Assembly: GCF_017745275.1 (NCBI RefSeq)
Contig: NZ_JAGHZS010000008.1
Span: 248,001 to 312,000 of the forward strand
Direction of reading: 5' to 3'
DNA: 64,000 bases
Source of the DNA: Chitinophaga sp.
GTDB lineage: Bacteria; Bacteroidota; Bacteroidia; Chitinophagales; Chitinophagaceae
The notes below the pieces were generated by a model. It had not been told where the DNA came from, made no database searches, and saw only the letters and a list, made by a program, of their open reading frames with translations. The position numbers and the translations under genes are program-made. Positions 17,121-24,748 of this stretch are shown here, one piece after another. Position 1 is the first letter of the stretch. The number at the start of each line of letters is the position of its first letter.

Positions 17121-17271
17121 AAAGCAGAAAGCGGAAAGCAGAAAGCAAAAAGCCATTGAAGCGGATGATTTATGTAATTTTTTAAACCAAATGGAGCTGG
17201 CAGAGGAATCAAATACGCTCTAATCATCCGCTTCAATGGCTTTTTGCTTTCTGCTTTCCGCTTTCTGCTTT
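17121..17271. repeat. Heptad-armed long hairpin, AGAAAGC type (copy A)
   Basis: Left arm 17121-17170 and right arm 17222-17271 are perfect reverse complements over 50 nt, with a 51-nt loop. The outer arm is 7-nt words (AAAGC, AGAAAGC, GGAAAGC, AGAAAGC, AAAAAGC); the inner arm reads CATTGAAGCGGATGATT. It fills the divergent gap between DUF4290 (start 17005) and the hydrolase (start 17304), so here it cannot be a terminator of either gene. ORFs read across it are artefacts of the repeat. Only about 30 nt remain between the hairpin and the hydrolase start. Confidence 0.9.
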
Positions 17272-17303
17272 TTATTCCAAAATGTTTGTACTAGATTTAA
17301 TCA

Positions 17304-18011
17304 ATGCAAACTAATAAACTCCCCATACTTTTGTTACATGGCGCTTTAGGCGCAGCCTCTCAATTTCAGCCACTGGCGGCCGCGTTGGCCGAACATTACG
17401 ATGTGCATACCCTTAATTTCAGCGGCCATGGCGATGTTCCTTTTTCAGAACAGGGATTCAGCATACAGGTATTTGCAGCCGAAGTGTTGTCTTACCTGGA
17501 AAGCAAACAACTGGATTTTGTACATATTTTCGGGTACAGCATGGGGGGCTATGTAGCTATGTACCTGGCCCGGCACTACCCCGAAAAAACCGGCCGCGTG
17601 ATTACCCTTGCCACCAAATACAACTGGAATGAGGCCACCGCCGGCAAGGAAGTAAGACAATTAAACCCTATACTGATAGAAGAAAAAGTACCGGCATTTG
17701 CCCGGGTACTGGAAGCACGGCATACAGCCAACGACTGGAAAACAGTGGTAACCCGCACTGCACAGCTCATTGAAGAACTGGGACATCAGTCGTTACTGAA
17801 ACACCCGGATTATGCGCAGGTAGCCAGCCCCTGTATGCTCATGATGGGAGACCACGACAATATGGTATCTTTCCAGGAAACCATTGAGGTATACAAAACG
17901 TTGCCCCTGGCGCAATTAACGGTGATGCCGGACACTTCACATCCGCTGGAAAAAGCAGATGTACCGTTGCTGGCTTATTACATTAAAAGATTTACTACAC
18001 AGCAGATCTAG
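17304..18011 (+). CDS. Alpha/beta-hydrolase fold protein
   Basis: A 235-residue cytoplasmic hydrolase. LLLHGALGA near residue 9 forms the oxyanion region, and GYSMGGYVAMYLARHYP near residue 78 holds the nucleophile Ser. MMGDHDNMVS gives the Asp and MPDTSHPLE the final His. No lid-specific or substrate-specific sequence stands out; it resembles short esterase or MenH-like hydrolases. It is the only plus-strand gene in the first 19 kb and converges on the tryptophan dioxygenase, with stops only 4 nt apart. Confidence 0.87.
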   Translation: MQTNKLPILLLHGALGAASQFQPLAAALAEHYDVHTLNFSGHGDVPFSEQGFSIQVFAAEVLSYLESKQLDFVHIFGYSMGGYVAMYLARHYPEKTGRVITLATKYNWNEATAGKEVRQLNPILIEEKVPAFARVLEARHTANDWKTVVTRTAQLIEELGHQSLLKHPDYAQVASPCMLMMGDHDNMVSFQETIEVYKTLPLAQLTVMPDTSHPLEKADVPLLAYYIKRFTTQQI

Positions 18012-18015
18012 CGTG

Positions 18016-18945
18016 TTACTCGCTCATGGCCAGCTTACCCCAGTTTGCCAGTTCATCTTCTGTCCACAGTTCCGGGAAGAAGACGATTCGTTTATTCTTT
18101 GGTGGGAGAAACTGTTGCCAGTTGGTACCACCGGTAGCAGCGATGTCTTCCGGCCTTTTATGCAGGTATCTCACGGCAGATTTATAGTGCATCAATGGCC
18201 AGCGCACATTGATGTTCAGGTCGTATTCCTTTAATAACGGAGCCACTACCGCCTGATCTTCCGGCGAAAGACGCAGGTAGCAGGCTTGTATGTTACAATG
18301 TTCGTAGCGGGTAGCCAGGGCCAGGAAGGCATCCATATATTTGAGCTCAAACTGGCGCAGGGTCAGCGTTTTTTTGCCACTGGCCAGTTCGGTAGCGCCA
18401 CTTCTCCAATAAATATGATCGAGCACACCTTTTAAATCCAGGTGGGCTACATCCGGACGCATGGATTCATATACCAGGTTATTTAACCGGGTAGAGCAAA
18501 TTTCCAGCATCCGGAATTGTCCGCTCTGGAAGCCGCTGGCAGGAAGCAGTGCCATGCGGAACTGCAGGAACTGTTCCTTATCCATCCCATCTACCATTAT
18601 TTCAAATGAGTTAATGAGACTGCGGAAATAATTGTTGATTCTCTTTAGCTGGGTAATAAAAGTTTCTGCTGACAGTACGGGCGCAAAGCTGATTTGTTCA
18701 ACCGCCTGCAATGACAATTTAAGGTACAGTTCCGTGATCTGGTGATAAATGATGAATATTCTTTCATCAGGAATCGGCGTGCGCGGGTGTTGCAGGTTCA
18801 GCAACACATCCAACTGAATATAGTCCCAGTACGTAAGGTAGTCCGCATACAGAAGGCCATCCAGGTAGGACGACAAGTTCTGACCCATAGCGGCGTACTT
18901 TTCTTCCAGCCGTTGAATTTTTTCGGCAATTTCTGTTGTAACCAT
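18016..18945 (-). CDS. kynA: Tryptophan 2,3-dioxygenase
   Basis: A 309-residue heme enzyme oxidising L-tryptophan to N-formylkynurenine, the first step of the kynurenine route. Family marks are YADYLTYWDYIQLDVLL, then IFIIYHQITELYLKL with the distal His68. FRMALLPASGFQSGQFRMLE and WPLMHYKSAVRYL carry the probable proximal heme-ligand His253. TGGTNW is the substrate-binding loop. No kynurenine-pathway partners are adjacent, so it may feed NAD synthesis or simple degradation. An Lrp-type regulator lies 64 nt upstream on the same strand and is the obvious candidate controller. Confidence 0.9.
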   Translation of the reverse strand: MVTTEIAEKIQRLEEKYAAMGQNLSSYLDGLLYADYLTYWDYIQLDVLLNLQHPRTPIPDERIFIIYHQITELYLKLSLQAVEQISFAPVLSAETFITQLKRINNYFRSLINSFEIMVDGMDKEQFLQFRMALLPASGFQSGQFRMLEICSTRLNNLVYESMRPDVAHLDLKGVLDHIYWRSGATELASGKKTLTLRQFELKYMDAFLALATRYEHCNIQACYLRLSPEDQAVVAPLLKEYDLNINVRWPLMHYKSAVRYLHKRPEDIAATGGTNWQQFLPPKNKRIVFFPELWTEDELANWGKLAMSE

Positions 18946-19009
18946 AGTGGAATTTAATCATTAAGAGCGACAAAGCAACCGGGAGGGCTTTCTCCTTCTT
19001 AAAAATCAG

Positions 19010-19477
19010 TTATTCCACTACGTTGATGGTTCTGTAAAAGCTTTCTTCGAGAGAGATCAGGGTTTCGGTCCTTTCAATACCTTTAATTTTCTGTAGCTCA
19101 TCGTGCAGAATACGGCGCAGCTGGGTAATATCCTTGCAGATAATTTCCGCAAACATACTATAGCTGCCAGTTGTATAGTTTAGGCGTACCATTTCCGGTA
19201 TCTTTCTTAATTCTTTGGCTACCGTATCATACATGGAGCTTTTTTCCAGGTAAATACCAATAAAAGCAATTACATCGTAGCCAATCATTTTTAAATCTAC
19301 ATGTAATTTAGTACCTTTAACTACACCCAGTTCTTGCAATTTCTTCATTCTCACGTGGATAGTCCCCCCGGAAACGAACAATTTCTTCCCCAGATCGGCG
19401 TAAGAGATCTCCGCATTAGACATCATCTCACTGATAATCTGTAAATCGAGTTTGTCAATATTCAAATTGTGGCTCAT
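19010..19477 (-). CDS. Lrp/AsnC-family transcriptional regulator
   Basis: A 155-residue regulator. The N-terminal helix-turn-helix spans residues 8-55 (DLQIISEMMSNAEISYADLGKKLFVS, GTIHVRMKKLQELGVVKG). The C-terminal RAM ligand-binding domain spans about 68-150 (VIAFIGIYLEKSSMYD, YSMFAEIICKDITQLR, GIERTETLISLEESF). Such proteins form octamers or dimers and respond to amino acids. Position directly before tryptophan dioxygenase suggests aromatic amino-acid sensing, an inference. Confidence 0.9.
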   Translation of the reverse strand: MSHNLNIDKLDLQIISEMMSNAEISYADLGKKLFVSGGTIHVRMKKLQELGVVKGTKLHVDLKMIGYDVIAFIGIYLEKSSMYDTVAKELRKIPEMVRLNYTTGSYSMFAEIICKDITQLRRILHDELQKIKGIERTETLISLEESFYRTINVVE

Positions 19478-19560
19478 TTTTACAATTTGTTTTTGAATGT
19501 TTTAAAGTTACATGCAAATATTTAAAAAATATCGAAAATTCCAAAATTTTCCTTAAAAAA

Positions 19561-19592
19561 TTTGCAAGAAACAACCCGACTCTTTAGATTTG
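19561..19592 (+). promoter_or_regulatory. Bacteroidota-type promoter of the tRNA-like RNA
   Basis: TTTG (19561-19564), a 20-nt spacer, then TAGATTTG (19585-19592). Both halves match consensus. Predicted start near 19598, about 55 nt before the tRNA-like 5' end. The segment 19478-19560 is the A/T-rich lrp upstream region. Confidence 0.65.
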
Positions 19593-19653
19593 CATTATAA
19601 TCATTACCAAACAGGTTAACGAAAAGCAATAACAGGTAACGGTTTTCACTTAT

Positions 19654-19796
19654 TGTGGGATGATGAAATTGGCAGACATGCCCTCTTGTCTCGGGGGTGG
19701 GGATCACAGGATAAACGTAGTATAATTGGGTTGACCACTAATCTTACTTGTGCTATGGCTAACTGCCCCGTGGAGGTTCGACTCCTCCTCCTACAG
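19654..19796 (+). ncRNA. tRNA-like RNA with class-II body and a 74-nt variable region
   Basis: All tRNA arms can be drawn. Acceptor TGTGGGA/TCCTACA is 7 bp with one G-T pair (19654-19660, 19789-19795), and G is at the discriminator position. The D stem is ATG/CAT with an AAATTGGCAGA loop nearly identical to that of tRNA-Leu. An anticodon-like stem CCCTC/GGGGG (19681-19697) has a 7-nt loop TTGTCTC, giving GUC at 34-36 but U at 37. The T stem GGAGG/CCTCC has loop TTCGACT. Between anticodon-like stem and T arm lie 74 nt (19698-19771) with internal pairings GGGG/CCCC and CACAGG/CTTGTG. CCA is not encoded. With its own promoter and terminator it looks expressed. It is not a normal tRNA; a decayed tRNA-Leu is the main alternative. 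Confidence 0.65.
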
Positions 19797-19812
19797 CTTA
19801 ATTGGTTTAAAG

Positions 19813-19846
19813 AGCTCGTAAGTTATCATGCTTACGGGCTTTTTTT
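19813..19846 (+). terminator. Rho-independent terminator of the tRNA-like RNA
   Basis: AGCTCGTAAG and CTTACGGGCT form a 10-bp stem with an 8-nt loop, followed by six T. It lies 17 nt after the tRNA-like 3' end. The remaining 19847-19976 is A/T-rich with nothing recognised. Confidence 0.88.
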
Positions 19847-19976
19847 ATGCCCCTATCTCTCGGCTTTCCTATGCTACGGATGTACAGCCCATTTGATTAA
19901 TTATCTTGCTAATAGTTCTGTTATAATTTCAAATCATGATATTATATATTTTAATTAATAAACCTATATTATTATC

Positions 19977-20432
19977 ATGAAGAAATTATTACTCGGAACC
20001 CTTGTTTTGCTGGCATTTAATGCAGCCGTGATTATCACACAGATGAGCTGTAACAAAGACGCAAAAGCGGATACCCCTGCTCCCGGCACCACTGCACTGA
20101 AACAACTGGACCTGGTGCTGTTCCTGAACTATGGAAAGGGCGCGAACAACGAGATTACCTCAGAAGTATGGACATGTAAACTCGATGGCACCGGCAAAAC
20201 CAAAGTAAATATTACATTGCCCGCCAAAATCAAGGTCGGAGAAGAAGCATCTCTTACCCCAGACGGTAAAACCATAGTGTTTGGCGCGTATGAGATTGTT
20301 AGCACCACTCCCAACTACAAAGAAAAAGACGCTGGTATCTACACCTGCCCAATTGAAGGTGGCATCGCTAAAAAAATAGTGGATGGCAATCCGTTGGACA
20401 ATTATTATAACACTTTACAGGGCGCTTACTAA
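19977..20432 (+). CDS. Putative lipoprotein with a short TolB-like (PD40) beta-propeller segment
   Basis: A 151-residue exported protein. The N-terminus is a hydrophobic signal followed by QMSC at residues 22-25, a plausible though imperfect lipobox with Cys25 as the lipidation site. The mature part has LVLFLNYGKG, EVWTCKLDGTGKTKV, SLTPDGKTIVFGAYE and GIYTCPIEGG. These are the repeating strands of a TolB/WD40-like propeller, but only about two blades fit, far short of a closed propeller. It could be a truncated remnant or a small adaptor. It has its own terminator. Confidence 0.65.
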   Translation: MKKLLLGTLVLLAFNAAVIITQMSCNKDAKADTPAPGTTALKQLDLVLFLNYGKGANNEITSEVWTCKLDGTGKTKVNITLPAKIKVGEEASLTPDGKTIVFGAYEIVSTTPNYKEKDAGIYTCPIEGGIAKKIVDGNPLDNYYNTLQGAY

Positions 20433-20451
20433 CACCCTGTTAAAAAGAAAA

Positions 20452-20489
20452 GCGACTGCCACCGCTTATCCCGATGGCAGTCGCCTTTT
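20452..20489 (+). terminator. Rho-independent terminator after the lipoprotein
   Basis: GCGACTGCCA and TGGCAGTCGC form a 10-bp perfect stem with a 13-nt loop, followed by C-T4. It lies 20 nt after the stop. Confidence 0.85.
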
Positions 20490-20591
20490 ACTTCCCAATG
20501 AGCCGGCAACCGGCGCATTCGCCTCCCCACCGCCCACCCCATCTTCCCATATCCCTCGCTCATTCAAAAATTCCCAGTATTTTTGCCGCAA

Positions 20592-21299
20592 ATGGGACAA
20601 AAAAAATTAGAACGATTTGCTGAAATCGAAACCTTCCCCAACGTATTGATATACCCGGAAGGTATGCAGGGAAAATGGAATGAATTCTTCAAAAACAGCC
20701 ACCCAGTTACATTGGAGCTGGCTTGTGGTAAAGGAGATTATACCCTGGGCATGGCCAGGCTATTCCCCGACCAAAACTTTTTAGGCGTAGATCTGAAAGG
20801 CAACCGCATCTGGAGAGGCGCTAAAACCGCCCTGGAAGAGCCACTGCCCAATGCTGCATTTTTACGTACACAAATAGACAAACTCAACAACTACTTCGCA
20901 CCCGGAGAAATAAAAGACATCTGGATTACCTTTCCAGATCCTTTCCTGCGTAACTCCAAGTCGAAGAAAAGGCTGACCCACCCGAAATTCCTGCAATTAT
21001 TTCAGCCATTGCTGGCACCGGGCGCCACCATCAACCTGAAAACAGACTCTCCACAGCTCTATGCGTTCACTCAGGAAGTGATTGCCGCTGCGGGATGTAC
21101 ACTTATCGAAGATATTCCAGACGTATATGCGTTACCGGAAGTTCCGCCATTATTAAAAATCCAGACCTACTATGAAGGTATGCACCTGGCTGATGGCAGA
21201 ACCATCCGTTATCTCAAATTTCAATTGCCTGCCGCTCCCCTGAACTGGCAAAGCATAAAATTGCCTTCAGATGAAGCAACCGTTGGTGGAGAAGATTGA
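20592..21299 (+). CDS. trmB: tRNA (guanine-N7-)-methyltransferase
   Basis: A 235-residue SAM-dependent enzyme making m7G46 in tRNA. I start at the ATG giving MGQKKLERFAEIETFPNV; a TTG three codons upstream is less likely. LELACGKGDYTLGMA is the SAM-binding loop and NFLGVDLKGNRIWRGA motif II. IWITFPDPFLRNSKSKKRLTH contains the catalytic PDP and the basic tRNA-contact stretch, and INLKTDSPQLYAF the TD motif. It is the first gene of a compact plus-strand run; its end overlaps the DUF5522 gene by 29 nt. Confidence 0.92.
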   Translation: MGQKKLERFAEIETFPNVLIYPEGMQGKWNEFFKNSHPVTLELACGKGDYTLGMARLFPDQNFLGVDLKGNRIWRGAKTALEEPLPNAAFLRTQIDKLNNYFAPGEIKDIWITFPDPFLRNSKSKKRLTHPKFLQLFQPLLAPGATINLKTDSPQLYAFTQEVIAAAGCTLIEDIPDVYALPEVPPLLKIQTYYEGMHLADGRTIRYLKFQLPAAPLNWQSIKLPSDEATVGGED

Positions 21300-21474
21300 T
21301 TTCTACTATAACGCCCAGGGCTATATGGTATTTACCGAAAAGTTTCACCTCGACCGGGGCTTCTGTTGTGGTAATGGCTGCAAACACTGTCCTTTTGATT
21401 ATGAAAAAGTACCTGAACCCAAAAGAACTGCCCTCCTTGCCCAGCGCAGGGAAAACGAAAAAGGAAACCAATGA
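21271..21474 (+). CDS. Small Cys-rich DUF5522-type protein
   Basis: A 67-residue protein whose core FCCGNGCKHCPFDY places four Cys in a probable metal-binding arrangement. It is preceded by IDFYYNAQGYMVFTEKFHL, which matches the DUF5522 pattern. Function is unknown. It overlaps the end of trmB by 29 nt and the start of the alkyltransferase-like gene by 74 nt in different frames, so all three are probably translated from one transcript. Confidence 0.75.
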   Translation: MKQPLVEKIDFYYNAQGYMVFTEKFHLDRGFCCGNGCKHCPFDYEKVPEPKRTALLAQRRENEKGNQ

Positions 21475-21826
21475 AAAAGTTTCCTTTTTCGAAACGGTAT
21501 TTAAAATAGCACGCACCGTACCACGTGGCCGCGTTACTTCGTATGGCGCTATTGCAGACGCTTCCGGCCTAAAGCTAACCGGCCGTATGGTAGGCTGGGC
21601 CATGAATGCAGCGGGGAACGCCAAACCTGCCGTGCCTGCTCATCGCGTGGTAAACAGCAAAGGCGAGCTGAGTGGACGCCATCATTTTGCCACTCCTACC
21701 CTGATGCAGGAATTACTGGAACAGGAAGGCGTAGTAGTAAAAGAAGATAAAATAGCAAATTTTAAAGCCGTATTTTGGGACCCGGGACAACCTACTCCCA
21801 AAAAGAGCATTAAAAAGAAAGCATAA
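21401..21826 (+). CDS. Alkyltransferase-like (MGMT-family) protein lacking the acceptor Cys
   Basis: A 141-residue DNA-binding protein of the O6-alkylguanine alkyltransferase fold. I chose the Met in MKKYLNPKELPS; the longer upstream frame overlaps DUF5522 more and shows no domain. VFKIARTVPRGRVTSYGAIADA is the helix-turn-helix and GRMVGWAMNAA carries the base-flipping Arg finger. The active-site motif reads PAHRVV instead of PCHRVV, so no alkyl group can be accepted. Relatives of this type bind O6-alkylguanine and hand lesions to nucleotide excision repair. The exact start is uncertain. Confidence 0.85.
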   Translation: MKKYLNPKELPSLPSAGKTKKETNEKVSFFETVFKIARTVPRGRVTSYGAIADASGLKLTGRMVGWAMNAAGNAKPAVPAHRVVNSKGELSGRHHFATPTLMQELLEQEGVVVKEDKIANFKAVFWDPGQPTPKKSIKKKA

Positions 21827-21859
21827 TTATTTTTTAGCGGTGTAGCGTTACTTTTCTAT

Positions 21860-22303
21860 ATGACAATACTCAAGTTAAAGCTGGACCAGGACCAATTAGT
21901 AGAGGATTTCTTTGAGAACGCCCACCTGATTGGCATCGCTTCCACTTCGCGTGATTACCAGTTGTGCTGGCATATTAACCGTCAGCTCCACACCAATTTC
22001 CGGGTGAATAATCACCTTGAAATCACGATCGCCAAAAGAACCAGGTCTTTTCATTTCCCCATTTTTGAGTTCCATGAACCTACCAATTCAGTAGCACATT
22101 ATATATACAACAATCATTGCCAGGCCGAATTCCTGCTGCCAGAGCTGAAACAGATCGATTTCCTGTGGATGATCAAAGGCGATTACTACCAACCTAATGA
22201 TGTAAAAAAATTATTAGAGGAGTTACGCGTCGTTCCGCTGGTACAATTAGTATCTTTACTGGATATCAGAGAAATTAAAAATAAGATGAACCTTATTTTC
22301 TAA
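21860..22303 (+). CDS. IPExxxVDY-family protein
   Basis: A 147-residue protein with the family's closing signature in variant form, LPELKQIDFLWMIKGDYY. It is preceded by LIGIASTSRDYQLCWHINRQL and HFPIFEFHEPTNSVAHYIYNN. Members occur widely in Bacteroidota and have no known function; no catalytic motif or membrane helix is visible. It lies 33 nt after the alkyltransferase-like gene on the same strand. Confidence 0.82.
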   Translation: MTILKLKLDQDQLVEDFFENAHLIGIASTSRDYQLCWHINRQLHTNFRVNNHLEITIAKRTRSFHFPIFEFHEPTNSVAHYIYNNHCQAEFLLPELKQIDFLWMIKGDYYQPNDVKKLLEELRVVPLVQLVSLLDIREIKNKMNLIF

Positions 22304-22387
22304 GGCAGGCACAACGCTCCAACACTTAATATTTTTGACCATTTTCCGTGACAGACCCCTATTTTACATTTTTAAAATCCCTGTTTT

Positions 22388-22618
22388 ATGTGGGAAGAAA
22401 AAAATAAAAAGCTTTACCGGGCTTTTGAGTTCAAGGATTTTCGGGAGGCCTTCGCATTTATGACCAAAGTGGCTTTGATAGCGGAGAAAATGGATCACCA
22501 CCCTTACTGGACAAATGTTTACAACAAAGTAGAAATATTTCTCAGCACACATGATGCCGGAGATATTGTTACCACTAAGGATGAGGCAATGGCCAAAGCT
22601 ATTGACAAATTGTTATAA
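22388..22618 (+). CDS. Pterin-4a-carbinolamine dehydratase
   Basis: A 76-residue enzyme dehydrating 4a-hydroxytetrahydrobiopterin, regenerating the cofactor of aromatic amino-acid hydroxylases. The family pattern EKMDHHPYWTNVYNKVEI, then LSTHDAGDIVTTKD, contains the three active-site His and the conserved Asp. Length is at the short end but complete. No phenylalanine hydroxylase is in the window. It ends 20 nt before the sensor kinase start. Confidence 0.9.
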   Translation: MWEEKNKKLYRAFEFKDFREAFAFMTKVALIAEKMDHHPYWTNVYNKVEIFLSTHDAGDIVTTKDEAMAKAIDKLL

Positions 22619-22638
22619 CCAAACTTATAAAACACTTT

Positions 22639-24723
22639 GTGAAGCGCATTATTTTAATGCTGCTGTTGTACTGTTACACTGCAGAATCCTTTGCCAACAC
22701 GGATCGGACCCCAGTAGATACACTGATAACAGACAGTTCTTTCGCAGCGGCGAATATGGACCTGCGCCCCTATATCAGCACATTAATCAGCCACCATCAA
22801 TCTTTTACGGCGGCACAGGTGAGCGAACAAACCTTTGTACACCAGGCCGGTATATTTCATAACAACCCTAAAAATAACGGGCGGGTAAACGATTGCTGGC
22901 TACGCCTGACCATTAAAAATCAATCCAATAAACCATTGCTCTGTCAACTGTTTTCCGGCTGGCACGACTATATGTACTGGTATTCACAAGCTCCCGGAGA
23001 TATACCTCAACTCCTGATGCAAACAGGATTGATGCTGGATACCGGCGGCGTGGAAAGATGGAATCACTATGCCTTCAACGTAAATGTACCGGCTGGTGAG
23101 CTCCGTACGTTTTACCTCCATATCATTAATAAATCTTACAACGAAAATGCGCTGATGCCAACGTTGTTCAATAGTGCTACCTACGCCGCCTTCCGTAATA
23201 CCCAACTGGATACCTATCGCAAAGAAGCCGTGATCATACAGGTATTACTGGGGATGCTGATGGTGTTTTTCAGCATCTCCGTCATTAACTACATCCAGTT
23301 GCCCGACAGGTCTTACATCTACTTCGCGGCCTATGTGCTGGGACTCATTCTCTTTTTTGCACTACGACTGGAAAGCAAGCCCTATCAGTTGTCATTTTTT
23401 CACCGGTGGCCCATGTTGAAATACTACTGGGACATTCCGGGGCTGCTATTTTGCTTTTACCTGATGTACCTGTTGTTTGGTAATACCTTCCTCAATCTCA
23501 CTGAGCGCTATCCCTTTATGGAAAGGGTGTTTACCTGGGTAGCGGCCGTAGTAGGCGGACTGATTATCCTGTGCATGTATTGTATTGCGGAAGAACAATA
23601 TCATCTACCCACCATTATATACAGCTATGTATATTTCATCACGCTGGTTCCTTTACTGGCGGTATTTTTTGCGCTGGCAAAACGTTCCAGGCATCATCCG
23701 CTGGTCCGGTTTTTCCTTTATGGATCTGTGTGTTTGTACCTGGCCTGCTTTGGCTCCTTTCTAATGCATATACGGCCACTGGGGCTTCTCAGCGCTTTGG
23801 GGGAACTGGCTGCCCCTACTATGTTGCTGATTGGTGGTGTATTACTGCAAGCCATGTTTTTCCTGGCCGGATTAAGCTACCGTAATAAACTGGTGCACCT
23901 GGAAAGAACCAGGACACAGGAGCTGCTGATCAAACAACTCAATAAAAATAAAGAGCTGCAACGCAAGCTGAACGAGCAGTTGGAGGAACTGGTAAAAGAA
24001 CAGACCACAGAAATCCTGCGTAAAAAGCAGGAGCTGGAAGAACAGCGAAAAATACAGCTGGAAACAGAATACGATAAAAAACTGACTGAAATTGAACTGA
24101 AAGCAATACGTGCGCAAATCAACCCCCACTTCATTTTCAACTGTCTTAATTCCATTCAGTTGTTTGTAATGCAACGGGATTACGAGTATGCGCAGAAGTA
24201 TTTATCTGACTTCTCCTACCTGATCCGTAAAACACTGGATTTCTCCCGCCGTAATTTTATATCATTGGCAGATGAAATTACCTACCTGAATACTTACCTG
24301 GGATTGGAAAAAATGCGCTTTGAAAACAGGATGGAATATGAAATAATAGTAGATCCCGTGATTGCTACAGCGGAGCTGGAAATCCCTGCCATGTTGCTAC
24401 AACCATATGTTGAGAATGCGGTAAAACATGGTATGACCAACCCTAAGCAGCCTACAGGACAGCTCTCCATCTTCTTCAACCAGGTGGCGGCAGACATGCT
24501 GGAATGCGTGATTGCAGACAATGGAATCGGCATTGCGCGCTCCAAATCACTGCGGATGTTGCCAAAACATCACCAGTCGTCCGGTATGGAAATTAGTCAG
24601 AACCGCGCAGAGCTGCTAAACAAAATGTACAACACAGAAATTCATATAGAAATTATAGACAGATCGTCGGAAGATGAGTCAGATAGCGGTACCGTTGTTA
24701 AAATACTGATCCCCCAATTATAA
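22639..24723 (+). CDS. Sensor histidine kinase, 7TMR-DISM plus LytS-type kinase core
   Basis: A 694-residue membrane kinase beginning with GTG, which directly follows the dehydratase. Residues 1-19 are a signal peptide, and about 30-190 a periplasmic beta-sandwich of 7TMR-DISMED2 type. About 195-420 holds seven membrane helices, and 425-490 a Gln/Glu/Lys-rich coiled coil. The phosphoacceptor motif IRAQINPHFIFNCLNSIQ places His497. The C-terminal ATP-binding domain includes LLQPYVENAVKHGM (N box) and IADNGIGIA (G1). LytS/YehU-type kinases of this design pair with LytTR regulators, and one follows 25 nt later. The ligand is unknown; DISMED2 domains resemble carbohydrate-binding folds. Confidence 0.9.
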   Translation: MKRIILMLLLYCYTAESFANTDRTPVDTLITDSSFAAANMDLRPYISTLISHHQSFTAAQVSEQTFVHQAGIFHNNPKNNGRVNDCWLRLTIKNQSNKPLLCQLFSGWHDYMYWYSQAPGDIPQLLMQTGLMLDTGGVERWNHYAFNVNVPAGELRTFYLHIINKSYNENALMPTLFNSATYAAFRNTQLDTYRKEAVIIQVLLGMLMVFFSISVINYIQLPDRSYIYFAAYVLGLILFFALRLESKPYQLSFFHRWPMLKYYWDIPGLLFCFYLMYLLFGNTFLNLTERYPFMERVFTWVAAVVGGLIILCMYCIAEEQYHLPTIIYSYVYFITLVPLLAVFFALAKRSRHHPLVRFFLYGSVCLYLACFGSFLMHIRPLGLLSALGELAAPTMLLIGGVLLQAMFFLAGLSYRNKLVHLERTRTQELLIKQLNKNKELQRKLNEQLEELVKEQTTEILRKKQELEEQRKIQLETEYDKKLTEIELKAIRAQINPHFIFNCLNSIQLFVMQRDYEYAQKYLSDFSYLIRKTLDFSRRNFISLADEITYLNTYLGLEKMRFENRMEYEIIVDPVIATAELEIPAMLLQPYVENAVKHGMTNPKQPTGQLSIFFNQVAADMLECVIADNGIGIARSKSLRMLPKHHQSSGMEISQNRAELLNKMYNTEIHIEIIDRSSEDESDSGTVVKILIPQL

Positions 24724-24748
24724 TTAGTATATCCGTTAATGTTACTTT

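Noticed and set aside
17015..17236. A 73-codon minus-strand frame in the DUF4290-hydrolase gap
   Set aside because: It reads through the heptad hairpin and its loop; composition is that of the repeat and no domain or start signal supports it.
19654..19796. tRNA-Leu with an intron, or tmRNA
   Set aside because: No alternative 3' half of an anticodon stem pairs with CCCTC after removing the insert, and no tmRNA tag frame or typical ends are present.
23877..24174. Ser/Cys/Phe-rich minus-strand frames inside the LytS-type kinase
   Set aside because: Antisense shadows of the coiled-coil region; no start signal or family.
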